A stretch of 64,000 nt of DNA. It comes from Strigamia acuminata. Taxonomy: Eukaryota > Arthropoda > Chilopoda > Geophilomorpha > Linotaeniidae. Below are positions 13,018 to 24,070 of this stretch, piece by piece (position 1 is the stretch's first letter; each line of letters begins with the position of its first letter). The position numbers were made by a program, and so were the translations under genes. The notes below the pieces were generated by a model. The model did no database searches. It saw nothing but the letters and a program-made list of their open reading frames with translations, and had not been told where the DNA came from. The stretch is taken from positions 15,278,427-15,342,426 of the forward strand of contig OX442315.1 in the NCBI GenBank assembly GCA_949358305.1, in the 5' to 3' direction.

Positions 13018-13400
13018 GGTTTCAACTCGGAGGGATGTTCGTTGGAATATTGTTGACGACTTCATATTTGATCGAATTCGAGCTATTCGACAAGATTTAG
13101 TGATCCAGAATGCAGACGGGGCAGACTGTAAATTCATATTAAAATCAGCAGTAAAGTTTTACATATATTCAGCATACAGTAAAATAAGTAATAAGTTAAT
13201 ACAAAGCAATGTTAAATTGATTTTTTTAATTTTATTTTAGACTGTGTGAAGAACCGTTTATTTTATCCTCATATTAATTCAACTCATCTGCAAGAATGTT
13301 TAAAACTACTGATGAAACAGTTTGATGTAGACAATTCTTGTTTTGATCCAGAAACCACTTGTACTCAATCTGAAGTCTAACGAGACTCTTTCATACGTCA
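13018..13400 (+). pseudogene. SAC3-domain (SAC3D1-like) gene fragment, decayed
   Basis: The exon at 13018-13127 follows TTTCAG and reads VSTRRDVRWNIVDDFIFDRI, then RAIRQDLVIQN, which resembles the SAC3/GANP-type helical domain (FDRIRAVRQD). It ends at GTAAAT and joins in phase to 13241-13380. Family-like pieces there occur in three different frames: LCEEPF, then PHINSTHLQECLKLLMKQFD, then LVLNLKSNETLSYV near 13,355-13,395. Their order is right for a SAC3D1 protein, but the frame shifts and the lack of the N-terminal half argue for a pseudogene or poor sequence. SAC3-family proteins act in mRNA export and centrosome biology. I am fairly sure of the first exon and less sure of the later pieces. 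Confidence 0.45.
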
Positions 13401-13457
13401 CCACTCGTCGGTTTACCTCGGGCAGTCATGTAAAATTAATTAATTCTTTTAAATGTG

Positions 13458-13986
13458 TTAGACGTTCAATGTCATCGTCAGACAACCGAGGATATTATCT
13501 TGATCTAATGGCCCGATTTCCTCATCGTTGTATTGTTCGAAAATCTAAAAGAAAATATAATAATAAAAAAAATTAAATTTTTTTTTTTCTATAAATATCA
13601 ATAATTAATAATTTAATTCACTGTTTCAAATTGGTCATCTATATGTTGCAATCCTTTATTTCGCAGTAAAACCGCCGAAGAAACCGAATATTCAGTAAAA
13701 CGCGATTTCTCCGATTTTTCTGTCCAATCATCAACATCTTTCCACCTATCAGAAAATTCAGAATCGCACCCATTGCTGTAATAACCGAAAACAAAAACCA
13801 TTTATCAATTAAAACGTTTTTCCCCACCAAATTTAAACATTTACTCGTCCTCAATCGCATCTTTTTGTGATGCCAGATCTGCGTTCAATTTTAAAACGAA
13901 ATTATCTTCTAAATCACTGTCATTTTCGTCCAGAAGTTTATCGTCGAATCTCGCGGCAATGTCGGGATCCCAATCCGGTCGAGGTC
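13458..13986 (-). pseudogene. LTV1: LTV1 (40S ribosome biogenesis factor) fragment
   Basis: Three minus-strand exons join in phase: 13986-13845 (PRPDWDPDIAARFDDKLL, then EDNFVLKLNADL), 13775-13622 (SRFTEYSVSSAVLLRN, then IDDQFET) and 13544-13458 (IFEQYNDEEIGPLDQDNI). These match the central conserved blocks of LTV1, which helps assemble and export pre-40S particles. The conserved N-terminus is not found in the next kilobase, which holds repeats and then MAPK15. After DQDNI the frame soon stops, while a shifted frame continues as RLSDDDIERLTHLKEL, suggesting a frameshift. It is probably a truncated copy; a gene with distant 5' exons is less likely. Confidence 0.6.
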
Positions 13987-13989
13987 CTG

Positions 13990-15025
13990 CAAATTATGTA
14001 CATCTCAAATTTAGACATACCGTATATCATCGATTACTACGCGGGCCTTTAATAGCTCGCGGACCTTAATTAATACGCGGGATCAAAATCATTTTTGCAA
14101 ATAAGGCGCGGGCCTTCTTTAGCGCGCGGGGCCAATTGTTACGTTTCCGAAACGTACCATAATTGTTGATACGTTTCGGAAACGTAACAATTGTAGATAC
14201 CGGTATCGGCCAAAAATGTTTGAAATGTGCCGAAAAAGGACGATAAATGAAATGTTTTGCATTTGTTTCAGTAGAAATTACCGAAACGTATGCAAAACAT
14301 TCCATTTATCACACTGTATTGGTGATTTTCGTCGCAAATTGACCGACGCAAGTTTTATAATTTTTACCAATTCGGAATAAACCGCGGGCCTCAAATAGCA
14401 CGCGGGCCAAAAAGAAATTTTGTAAATAGCGCACGGGTGTGCTATTTACAAATCAATAATTAAAAGAACAACAAAAATAAAGTATAAAATATGAAATAAT
14501 TTTTTATTTTCCTGCCCAAATTCCAACATTAAACAATTTACAAATCCTATCAATCAATACAAATAGAAAAATGGAAACCAAAATTCGTCTTTTTCTTTTA
14601 ATCTTCCAACCTTTCCTTTCCTTTCCATACAAATAAATCAAAACAAATTCAGATTCACCAGAAATAAATCTGCAAAAAATCAAATCACAGCCTTTAAACA
14701 TGTTATTAAAACTATCACAGATATATATTTGGCAAAATAAAAAATAAATTATTATCGACGATAATTTGGCATTTATTCATAATAATTTAGCAAAAACCAT
14801 AAAAACCCTGAGATTACTCGATAAATTTCAATTCAAAACGTACAGATCGTTACCCCGCACATTATTACTACTGTGGGACGGATTGTAATTATAATTGTAA
14901 TATATAAAATCTCAGCCTCCGCAGGAAAGCCGGGCGAGGGCGAGACTCAATACATGTTCCCCCCGCATTATCACCAAGAAAAACGAGACATTTGTTGAAA
15001 ATCGAACTAAATGGACTTGAGAAGT
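13990..15025. other. Intergenic, with GC-rich dispersed repeat
   Basis: No supported gene. From about 14,020 to 14,440 a dispersed repeat carries many CGCGGGCC/GGCCCGCG-type motifs (TACGCGGGCC, AGCACGCGGGCC) around a palindromic centre with GTTACGTTTCCGAAACG. The rest is AT-rich and includes the 3' flank of MAPK15. Confidence 0.6.
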
Positions 15026-18000
15026 TCACTGGAACTGACGCAGATCGTTCAGTCCACTGGCAGTGATGGTTCCATGAGATTGCGAGTAGCTGTGGAGACT
15101 CGCTTTCGGCGCTCCGACGCTCGACACGTTGCTGTAGTTGCCGAACTGTTTTTTGCCGTACATGGGTTTGGTCTTGTCGCGGGGCCCTGGCAGTGTCTTG
15201 GACGGCGCCGGCTGCAACGAGACGGTTGACAGGGTAGGGCGACAAACGTGTAATTGCGACGCGGTTGTCACCTTGCTGCAGTTGGCTCGGTGGTCTCGCA
15301 GGACCACGGAGTTGCGTGACGCTACTGCCCCCGTCGCTTTGTTCGTCGCCGTCGCCATCGTGGCGGAAGGGGCTGACAGGTTGCGGTGGGGTCGCATCAA
15401 AGGCACGACCAATGGATTGTTATGAACGCACACCTGCAACAAAGCATACACACTCGTCAAAATACACTTTACGAGTACCGCTAAACTTTTTTCGGCTAAA
15501 ACGTCAGTTTTTCGAATAAAATTTGTCTTTTTTAGGCTAAAATGTCTTTATTAGGCTAAAATGTCTTTATTAGGCTAAAATTTGTCTTTATTAGGCTAAA
15601 CTTTGTCTTTATTAGGCTAAAATTTGTCTTTATTAGGCTAAACTTTGTCTTTATTAGGCTAAACTTTGTCTTTATTAGGCTAACATTTAATTTCTTCAAC
15701 TAAAATAAGACTATGCTAAAATACGGTTTTATGCTAAAATACGAGGTTTTATGCTAAAATACGAGGTTTTATGCTAAAATACGAGGTTTTATGCTAAAAT
15801 ACGAGGTTTTATGCTAAAATACGAGGTTTTATGCTAAAATACGAGGTTTTATGCTAAAATACGAGGTTTTTATGCTAAAATACGAGGTTTTTATGCTAAA
15901 ATACGAGGTTTTAATGCTAAAATACGAGGTTTTATGCTAAAATACGAGGTTTTATGCTAAAATACGAGCTTTTGCGCTAAAATACAAACTTTTATGCTGA
16001 AATTTTTTTATGCTAATATTCAACTTTTTCGGCTAAAACGTGACTTTATAGGCTAAAATGTAACTTCATAGACTAAAACATGACTTTATAGGTTAAAACG
16101 TAACTTTATAGGCTAAAAAGTGACTTTATAAGCTAAAATGCGCCTTTTTATGCTAACATTTGACTTTTTCAACTAAAGTTTAAGCAAAAAATGGAAAAAA
16201 CCAACTTACTGCATTATTTGTTGGCTCGTATGACTTGAGCCGTGTGGGCGTTATTACCCGGCTTTGAGGTCCTACTAATCAAACAAAAAGAAATAAACAA
16301 TAACAAGCGCCATCTCAAACCACCAAAACACCTCAAACTTCAAAACAACAAAAAAAAAAATCCCTACCTGGAACCTTCGAATGAACCCCGACAACCGACC
16401 CGCTCCTAACCCTATTAGTGCACTCGCTCACACTCTTATGTCGCGCATGCGTGGAAGAATGCGACGTGCGCGCATTATCCCCCGTTCCAGTCGTGGCACT
16501 CGCGGGTCTCTGGATCGCTTGAACCTGACGACTAATATGTTGCCGCTCTAAACGTCGTCTCCTTTCCTGCATTTTACGCTCGTGGATCATCTCGTACAAC
16601 TTATTTCTGTACTCGTCGACCGTCAATTGCACACTGTCACTCAACGGCGGCAAAACATCGTAAGTCAACGCCTGTTCTTCGGCGGCATTATGAAATCTGA
16701 ACCAAAAATTAATTAAATAAAAATTTATCTTTCATTTTTTTAATTCACCGGGCAACGTAGGGGTGTTCGAGAGCCTGTTCCGCCGTCAGACGGCGCTCCG
16801 GGTTGAAATGTAACAATTTATTCAGTAAATCCAACGCATCTTCCGGCGAATTTGGAAGTAAATCTCGAAGCGGGCAACGAGTTCTAGATAATAAAAAAAA
16901 ATTTTATGATAGAAATAATTGGAAATTAATTATTTTTACTTGTTTGAAGCGCGTTCCATTAACGATAAAGCGTATCCCGAGCATATGCTGTCAATATCTG
17001 TCAATTTAAGTGTGGAAAACGTTTTAATTAATCGTCGGGAGATGTTTTTTTTTGGGTGTTTTGATGTGTAAACCTGCTTTACTCGGTGGTTGCACGGCAC
17101 TCATGATTTTTTCGATCTGATTTAAGGTCGAGGTGCCGGGAAAAAGCGGTTTTCCAAGAATCATTTCACCCAAAATGCAACCCAGACTCCACGTATCGAT
17201 GCCTTTCGTGTACCTGCATTGTTTTGTTCTCACAATTTATTTATTTTTCAGGGATTAATTCGTGTTTGGTTCACTTTTTTGAGGCGAGTAAGATTTCAGG
17301 TGCGCGGTACCATCTTGTGGCGACATATTCAGTTAGCGCTGGATCGCCTTGGTCGTCGCGGTCAATTTGTGAGAGCGAGCGAGCGAGACCGAAATCAGCA
17401 ATTTTAACGAAGCAATCTGCGTCTAATAAAATATTGGACGGCTAAAAATATAAATAAAAAAAATTTTCAATAATTTTAATAAAAATTGAATTTTTTCGAA
17501 TTTTTTTTTACTTTTTGATCCCGATGCAAGACGTTTCCGGAATGTAAATATTTCGTGGCTTTAAATAGTTGATACATTATGTACCGTTTGTGTATATCTT
17601 TCAAAATATTTCCTCTTTTTATTACATTATGAAGATCGGTTTCTGCAATTTAGGGTTAAAAAAAATCAAAACAAACACGATAAGCACCATGCGGGTGATA
17701 GCGCACGATTCCAAATGTTACAAATTTACCCATGAATTCAAAAACTAAGTATATATCGCGATCGTTATCAGCTTTGAGCACGTCGAGCAGTTTGATAACA
17801 TTCGGATGGTTTCCAAATTCCTGGAGAAACATAATTTCTCGAAAAGTCCGCTTAAAATACAAAAATATTTAACAAATATTTAAAAATCTCACGCCGTTGC
17901 CGCCATATCGAAACCAACTCACTTGAGCATCTGTTTGGTTTCTGAAAGCATCAAATATTTTTTTCACAGCTACAACTTCGCCGGTTTTTCGATTAATCGC

Positions 18001-18230
18001 TTTCCACACAATTCCATACGCCTACAAAACAAACAAAGCAATTTTAATTCACCAAATTCCACTAAAATCATAAAAAATTGCAGATTGTCCCTCATTTTTG
18101 GCTAATTTTTGCACATTTTTGGCACTTTTGTGTCACAATTTAATACGAAACTTACTCCTTTTCCCAGACGTTTCTTTATCTCGTATTTCTTGGTGATGTG
18201 CGAGTCGACCTCACTGATGTTGTCGGTCAT
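15026..18230 (-). CDS. MAPK15: Mitogen-activated protein kinase 15 (ERK7/ERK8)
   Basis: Atypical MAP kinase linked in animals to cilia, autophagy and secretion control. Eleven exons join in phase into 575 codons plus stop: 18230-18156, 18021-17923, 17850-17730, 17642-17512, 17441-17275, 17213-17074, 16997-16940, 16883-16749, 16696-16368, 16274-16210 and 15433-15026. The protein starts [20 protein letters not shown]. It shows the ATP-binding lysine in [11 protein letters not shown], the ERK7-type catalytic loop HRDQKPSN, DFG, the TEY activation motif ([14 protein letters not shown]) and [10 protein letters not shown]. After the kinase domain comes [16 protein letters not shown], then a long basic, low-complexity tail ending [17 protein letters not shown], as expected of the family. 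The intron between the last two exons is expanded by minisatellites. The model is complete and looks functional. Confidence 0.95.
15535..16180. repeat. Minisatellite in a MAPK15 intron
   Basis: Tandem GCTAAAA-based units: first copies like TTAGGCTAAAATTTGTCTTT, then about 12 copies of TACGAGGTTTTATGCTAAAA (20-21 bp), then degenerate GGCTAAAACGTGACTTTATA copies. It fills most of the 775-bp intron between exons 16274-16210 and 15433-15026. Confidence 0.9.
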
Positions 18231-21200
18231 TATGGTGCTGACATTTCAACTCAAAAGCTCCGAACTCGCAGCCGCCATTGTTGCTCCAGTCACCTTCGCT
18301 GCTTCCCCGGAAAAAAGAAGTTCGATTCAAACAATCAGACTATCTAATCAATTTCACTCATCCTACGTTCATTCTAGTCTAAAAAAAATTTGTGCGATTT
18401 TAAGAAATCTAGAAACAATCTGATAAAATTTCTAGCAACTTCTGGCACGTCTGTTGCTCTGGAAAATATTCGTAAGAAAACATTCGGGTGATGAATACAT
18501 TTAAAAACTCTGGTTATTAATCGTTGATGTGACGTCATTAGTTTGGCGCGTTGTCATGACGACGAATGTCATGGATGACATAATGTATTGAAGTTTTTTT
18601 TTAATAAAAATCGAATATTTTTGTGTGTGGGTTGTGTTTATGTTGGCGTAGACGAAAGGGAGGGGGATTTTATGTTTTCGTTGCAAATATTTCCGGCATT
18701 TTGCTGGAGCAATGACATTTGTAGTCACAAGAATAAACGAACGAGCAGCGCGCAACATGAAACACCTGTCACGATTGCGTCTTTCTGCCACGAGTGGGAG
18801 TGACGAGATTATTAATAAATCTGACAACATTGGCTGAAAATGTATTATTGAAATAAAATTTTGGTTTGATCTTTTTTTTTTGTTGAATTATTACGTGTTG
18901 ATTTGCAGAGAAAAAATTGAAAATTTATGTCATGTGGAAACCGTTTACTGAATTACACTAAACAAATCTTGGTTTCCGGTTACGTAGGCCGGAAAAGGGA
19001 AAAGATTTAAAAAATTATCTCTGAAAATCCTCGAGTTAAGAGTGGGTTGAACGAGTGATGCATATGCCGACAGCTGAAAAATAAAAAATCCGCCTTTTTG
19101 TTTCAACTAATGTTTATAATCGTTTAACAAAAACAAAATAAATTAATTCCAAGGGGCCCTCTGGTAAATGTTATACATAGAAAATGCATTTCTTCACATG
19201 AAAATGCATTTCTTCACATAAAAATGCATTGTTATGAGTGAAAAATGCATTGTTATGAGTGAAAATGCAATTTTTTCAGCTCAAATTAAATTTATTTCCT
19301 ATAAAAATGCATTTTTTCACCGGCAAATGTATTTTTTTTTGCTGAAGAATGTTGTGAAGGTGTCATTCTTCCTAATATTTATGGCAGAAACGGATTTCTA
19401 GTCTGCCGGGCCCTTTTCGCAGCCATCTTTGGGGCCCTAATAGAAACAAAAATGCCCAAAAACCTTTTTTTGAAAATTTTTCTTCAGCAAAAAATTTTTT
19501 TTTCGTATTAAGAGGCCCCGCAAACTCACGGGGCCCCGCTGTGCCATGGGGCCCTTCTCCGTCCCGAACTGTAAAAACCTATAAAAATCCACTCCTGATT
19601 GAAAGGCCCCCTGTCTCAAGTACTCCGGGTCCCCCAAAGCCTTAAACAAACGTCACCAGAGCCCATTTGTAGCCCAATTTTAGAATTTGGAACCCAAAAC
19701 TCCAAAATCCATGATTAAAACGATAAAAATCTAAAACCGGAAGTCATCGTTTTGGCCAACAACAAGTTCAAATTTCCATCTCGCACTACTCTATTACGCC
19801 GTATTATCAACGGGGACAGTTTAAAAACAGATCTGTACTTGATTTTTCAAGCACGATCACTTTCTCCGGCCCCTTGTTGGTAATTGGAGCTCGCACAGCG
19901 TCGCCCAGGACACCCACCGTGCATCATTCAAGAGCTGATCTTCAGTGGATCATCGCTGGACCCCTTTTACCCGCAATCCCCCCACACTTCCAGCAGCTGC
20001 AAAACTCATCAGGGGGCCATAACAGCACGAACCCCCTACCCAACTTTTGATTTAGGATTAGGATTTTCCTTCCCACTTTGGTTACAACAAATTGCCATAA
20101 AAATAGACGTCGTTTCAGAGTGTGGCGGCTAATTGGTTATGGCCTCAAAGTGTTAATTTGGTAAATGGGAATGCGAGAAATCGCAAAAGGAGGTGTAAAT
20201 GTCTATGAGGAAAATGTCGTTTATTTGTTACGACAAAATGACCATTTCCTTTTTCTTTGTTGAGGTGTTTGTTGATGTAGCAAAAACAACAAACCGAAGA
20301 CAACGACAGCACGTGGACATTGTAAAATTAAAGGAAGTGTCAACAGACAAATGTTTTTGGCTAAACATTGGACATTTTGGTCAAAAATTGACGTTTTGGT
20401 CACAAATTAAATGTATTTGGCTAAACATTGGACGTTTTGGTCAAAATTAAATGTTTTGGTCAAAAATTAAATGTTTTGGTCAAAAATTAAATGTTTTGGT
20501 CAAAAATTAAATGTTTTGGTCAAAAATTAAATGTTTTGGTCAAAAATTAAATGTTTTGGTCAAAAATTAAATGTTTTGGTCAAAAATTAAATGTTTTGGC
20601 AAAAATTAAATGTTTTTGGCAAAAAATCGGATGTTTTTGGCAAAAAATCGGATGTTTTTGGCAAAAAATCGGATGTTTTTGGCAAAAAATCGGATGTTTT
20701 TGGCAAAAAATCGGATGTTTTTGGCAAAAAATCGGATGTTTTTGGCAAAAAATCGGATGTTTTTGGCAAAAAATCGGATAATCTCAGAATAAATTTTTTG
20801 GGTTTAATTTTTAATTTTTTGGGCTTAAATATCAATTTTTTGGGCTTAAATGTTAATTTTTTGGGCTTAAATGTTCATTTTTGGGCATAAATGTTCATTT
20901 TTGGGCTTAAATGTTCATTTTTGGGCTTAAATGTTCATTTTTGAAACAAAAAATTAAATTTTTCTATTGCTCAAGGTGACATTTTGATACAGAACGTAAA
21001 GTAAAAATTAAAATACCAAGCAAAATGTTGCTTCAGGACACACTTTACATCTAAAAAGAGCTCCAAATTGTATGGATACTTAGTAAATCTTGCCAACAGT
21101 TGTTGCTATCAAACTTTGTTTGTTTTGAGCATTGAATTTTTTTTCCTTCTCTCTTTACTTCTTATTGTAAAAATAAACAACTCATGGAGTGTCGGTGAAA

Positions 21201-21926
21201 CTCTTCATCTGCTGTTTAACAAACGATTTTGACGATGCGAAAATTTCTAAGTGTTTGGGCTTAACCGCTCAGTGCAATATCCCCGTTCCTCCTCATTTGA
21301 GACGAGGTATTTTGTCTTCACACATACGAGACATAGTGGACAAGTCGCGTGCCCTTTCAACCTATCGTAAGTTATGTCAGTAGTGAGGAATCCCAAGATG
21401 TTTATCGCGCTAAAACCAACACAAAACAGCGACACATTTCAATTTTTACATGATAAAATGTTATAAAAAATCATAAAATAAATCCAATTGTGTTTTTATT
21501 TCATTTTTTGTATTTATTATTGTTTTTTAGTGTTAAAATGAAGTAAATTGAGTTATAAACACGCAGTTTCTTTGTTTTGCTTTACTTTTTTCTTTATTTT
21601 TTCTTATATTTTTTTAAACTTTCGGATGTGACGATGACAAGCTGATGATTTTATCTTTCCAAAACTATTCTGGCAATTTGTTGAGTCCAAACACGCGATT
21701 GGCTGGTGGTTTTGTGTTCGTTTGCTCGCAGTTTGGTGATTGGTCGTGTGGGGGTGGCCGAAGAAACGATGCCGAGTGAAAAAAGAAGAGGAAAACACTT
21801 CGGAATAGCACCACTTAAAAGCGAATCTCGAACCGTTCAATATCAAGCGAAAAACCAATGGAATTATCGCTCGCAAATTAAACTTCAATTCGATTTTCAT
21901 CACTTTTAACTCGAAATTTCTTCAAG
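18231..21926. other. Intergenic region between MAPK15 and TCF21
   Basis: No gene I can support. It holds the shared upstream sequence of two divergent genes (MAPK15 leftward, the bHLH gene rightward), short repeats of AAAATGCATTTCTTCACAT near 19,180-19,340, a dispersed repeat with GGGGCCC motifs at about 19,400-19,640, and the minisatellites at 20,355-20,945. Weak open frames near 20,000 and 21,200 have no recognisable motif. Confidence 0.6.
20355..20945. repeat. Compound minisatellite
   Basis: Three successive arrays: a 20-bp unit TCAAAAATTAAATGTTTTGG (about 8 copies), a 21-bp unit GCAAAAAATCGGATGTTTTT plus G (about 8 copies), and an 18-20-bp unit TTTTGGGCTTAAATGTTCA (about 7 copies). The units look like successive derivatives of one ancestor. 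The 21-bp unit leaves frames open on both strands, but these are not genes. Confidence 0.9.
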
Positions 21927-22779
21927 ATGGTTAAAAGAAAGAGAAATAACTCGCCAATGTGCACCAACAGAGAAAAACCAGTGCAAAGAAACGCAGCAAA
22001 TGCTCGAGAACGTGCACGAATGAGAGTTTTAAGCAAAGCCTTCTGTCGCTTGAAAACAACGCTTCCTTGGGTACCAGCGGACACAAAACTCTCCAAATTG
22101 GACACGTTACGCCTGGCTGCATCTTACATCGCGCATCTTAGGCAGATCCTGAGCGAAGACGCCTCTGAATCATCTTCAATTCATCCTCTCAATTTGGTAA
22201 TTTATTTTGCAAAAATTAATACCTAAATACGTAAATTTATTGTTAATTCGTTTATCTTGGATCTGTTTGGACCGAAAATTCATTTTTTGGACCGAAAATT
22301 CATTTTGTGGACCAAAAATTCATTTTTTGGACCGAAAATTCATTTTGTGGACCACAAATTTATTTTGTGGACCAAAAATTCATTTTTTGGACCGAAAATT
22401 TATTTTTTGTTTCGAAAATTTATTTTTTGGACCGAAAGTTTATTTTTTGTTTCAAAAATTTAGGTTTTAAGCCGAAAATTTATTTTTATGCAAAAATTAA
22501 TATGTAACTTCAAACATTGCTTGTTGGTTTGTTTATATTGGATTATTTTATTGGTGGGAACATATTTTTATTGTTTTTTAATTATTTGTTTACACATGTG
22601 GAAATATTTTATTATTTTTTTTTTAGACGTGGCCATTTACTTTTAATGCAGTTCGATTGTCGGATTCAGAAATGGAATCTGAATCTGGAATTGGTATGCA
22701 AATGCAACAGAATTCATCATTTTCTTCACAACTGGAAGATTTCACAGCAAGCTTGCAACAATATGGCGGACTGGACTGA
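21927..22779 (+). CDS. TCF21: bHLH transcription factor, TCF21/musculin (Pod-1/capsulin) type
   Basis: Two exons, 21927-22196 and 22627-22779, join in phase at LNL/TWPF to give 140 residues. Residues 20-75 form a bHLH domain: basic region [20 protein letters not shown], loop [13 protein letters not shown], second helix [16 protein letters not shown]. The HPLNLTWPF motif after the domain is diagnostic of the TCF21/musculin subfamily rather than Twist or Hand. These nuclear factors bind E-boxes as heterodimers with E-proteins and act in mesodermal and muscle lineages. The short Ser/Gln-rich tail is poorly conserved. Poly-A signals AATAAA-like occur at about 22,788 and 22,857. TCF21 and MSC cannot be separated from the sequence alone. 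Confidence 0.92.
22258..22490. repeat. Minisatellite in the bHLH intron
   Basis: About 11 copies of a 20-21-bp unit like GACCGAAAATTCATTTTTTG, with variants TTTCGAAAATTTATTTTTTG, just after the splice donor of exon 1. Confidence 0.9.
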
Positions 22780-23373
22780 GGATTTTAAATAAAATATTTG
22801 AGTTTATACTGTAGACTCTTTTAGATAAAAAATTATGCCAAAAATGCTAATTTGGAATAAAGATACTTATTTATTTTTGTATTATTCAATCTGTGCAGAA
22901 TCTCCAAGTAGAACAGTAGTTGATAAATAAAAATATTATGTTGTTTTTTATTTTTAGTGTTTTTTATTATTTTTTATTTAAAATCATAATAAACACTTGT
23001 AGATAAGCTTATACTGTTTTCATAGTTTGTGTTTCATTGGTCTTTATTTTCTTTTAGGGTCCAGGGGACCAGGGAGAGGTCAAAAAGCTAGGGAAAAGCA
23101 TTTTGAGATTTTAGTTCTACTCTTGGCCACTAGAGTGTCATTCCATAATGCAGCGCGAGGAAAATAAAAGAGGAATTCGAAGGGACTTGAAGTCTTGAAA
23201 CCACATTTTATTCAAAAATAAAAAATCTTCGTGGAAATTTGCAAATGATTGCAAAACTTTTTATAAATTAAAAAAAAAAGAATTCGATATTTTTACAATA
23301 AACCGCGTGTTAAAGCGCTCTATGTTTCTTCGATGTTGAGTTTATATAGACTCTTAAGGGGAATTCATCTTGC

Positions 23374-23445
23374 GGCCCAGTGGTCTAGGGGTATGATTCT
23401 CGCTTCGGGTGCGAGAGGTCCCGGGTTCAAATCCCGGCTGGGCCC
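23374..23445 (+). tRNA. tRNA-Pro (anticodon CGG)
   Basis: A 72-base cloverleaf. The acceptor stem GGCCCAG pairs with CTGGGCC. The A box TGGTCTAGGGG, anticodon arm TCTCGCTTCGGGTGCGAGA (anticodon CGG) and B box GGTTCAAATCC are all intact. No intron and no encoded CCA from the gene itself. A T-run about 12 bases downstream can serve as the Pol III terminator. Confidence 0.97.
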
Positions 23446-24007
23446 CATTAGCTATATTTTTTTTTACTTGACTATAACTGTTTATTTTGTTATTCCGCGT
23501 TGAGTTTTAAAGATTCTTATTTTTGCTCGAACAAAAATTGAATTTTACACTATTTTCGTTCCTTAATGGAAGCGTAGTGCCAAGACAAAAATGAGAACAA
23601 AATGGCGCTTGCTCGTTGTCTCCCATACATCAAAATTCTAATTCCTTCTCACCAATTTAACGTATTTCATCAATTCTTTGAGGAAAACGCATTGACTATG
23701 GAAGGTAATCACAGTGTTTTTTATAATATCCCAATATTTCTTTTTAATTTCCGAATAAACTACGAAATTCTATTTCGTCGTAGAAACAATACGATGTAGT
23801 TTCAAAAACTGCAACTAGATATCACCACCTTATAAAGAATGAAACCAAATATCGATATTATCGTATCGTAAAGCCAAATACCGATATATTTTTGTAAAGG
23901 GAATCCCATAAAATCGATTCAAACAATCGGAAAATTGGCCCAAATCTTCAAAAATCGATTCCAACCATAAGAAACTTCCAGAAAATCCCGGAAGAGGGTG
24001 TCGCCAC

Positions 24008-24070
24008 ACTATAAAACATTCCGACGCGTCGATCCGTCCTCATTTCTCTTTCACACCGTGTGCCGTGAGT
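24008..24070 (+). promoter_or_regulatory. Possible TATA / pyrimidine-tract promoter with first exon
   Basis: CACTATAAAACATTCC is followed about 35 bases later by a pyrimidine-rich stretch TCATTTCTCTTTCACACC and then a consensus donor GTGAGTACC. The arrangement resembles a 5'TOP promoter with a short non-coding first exon, as in ribosomal-protein or snoRNA-host genes. No downstream coding sequence was recognised, so this is a weak call. Confidence 0.25.

Noticed and set aside
13343-13576. 77-codon plus-strand frame as a gene
   Set aside because: Its second half is exactly antisense to a convincing LTV1 exon; only the first ~15 codons look SAC3-like.
20355-20945. CRISPR-like array of regular short repeats
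   Set aside because: Units are contiguous with no unique spacers and the DNA is animal nuclear; a minisatellite.
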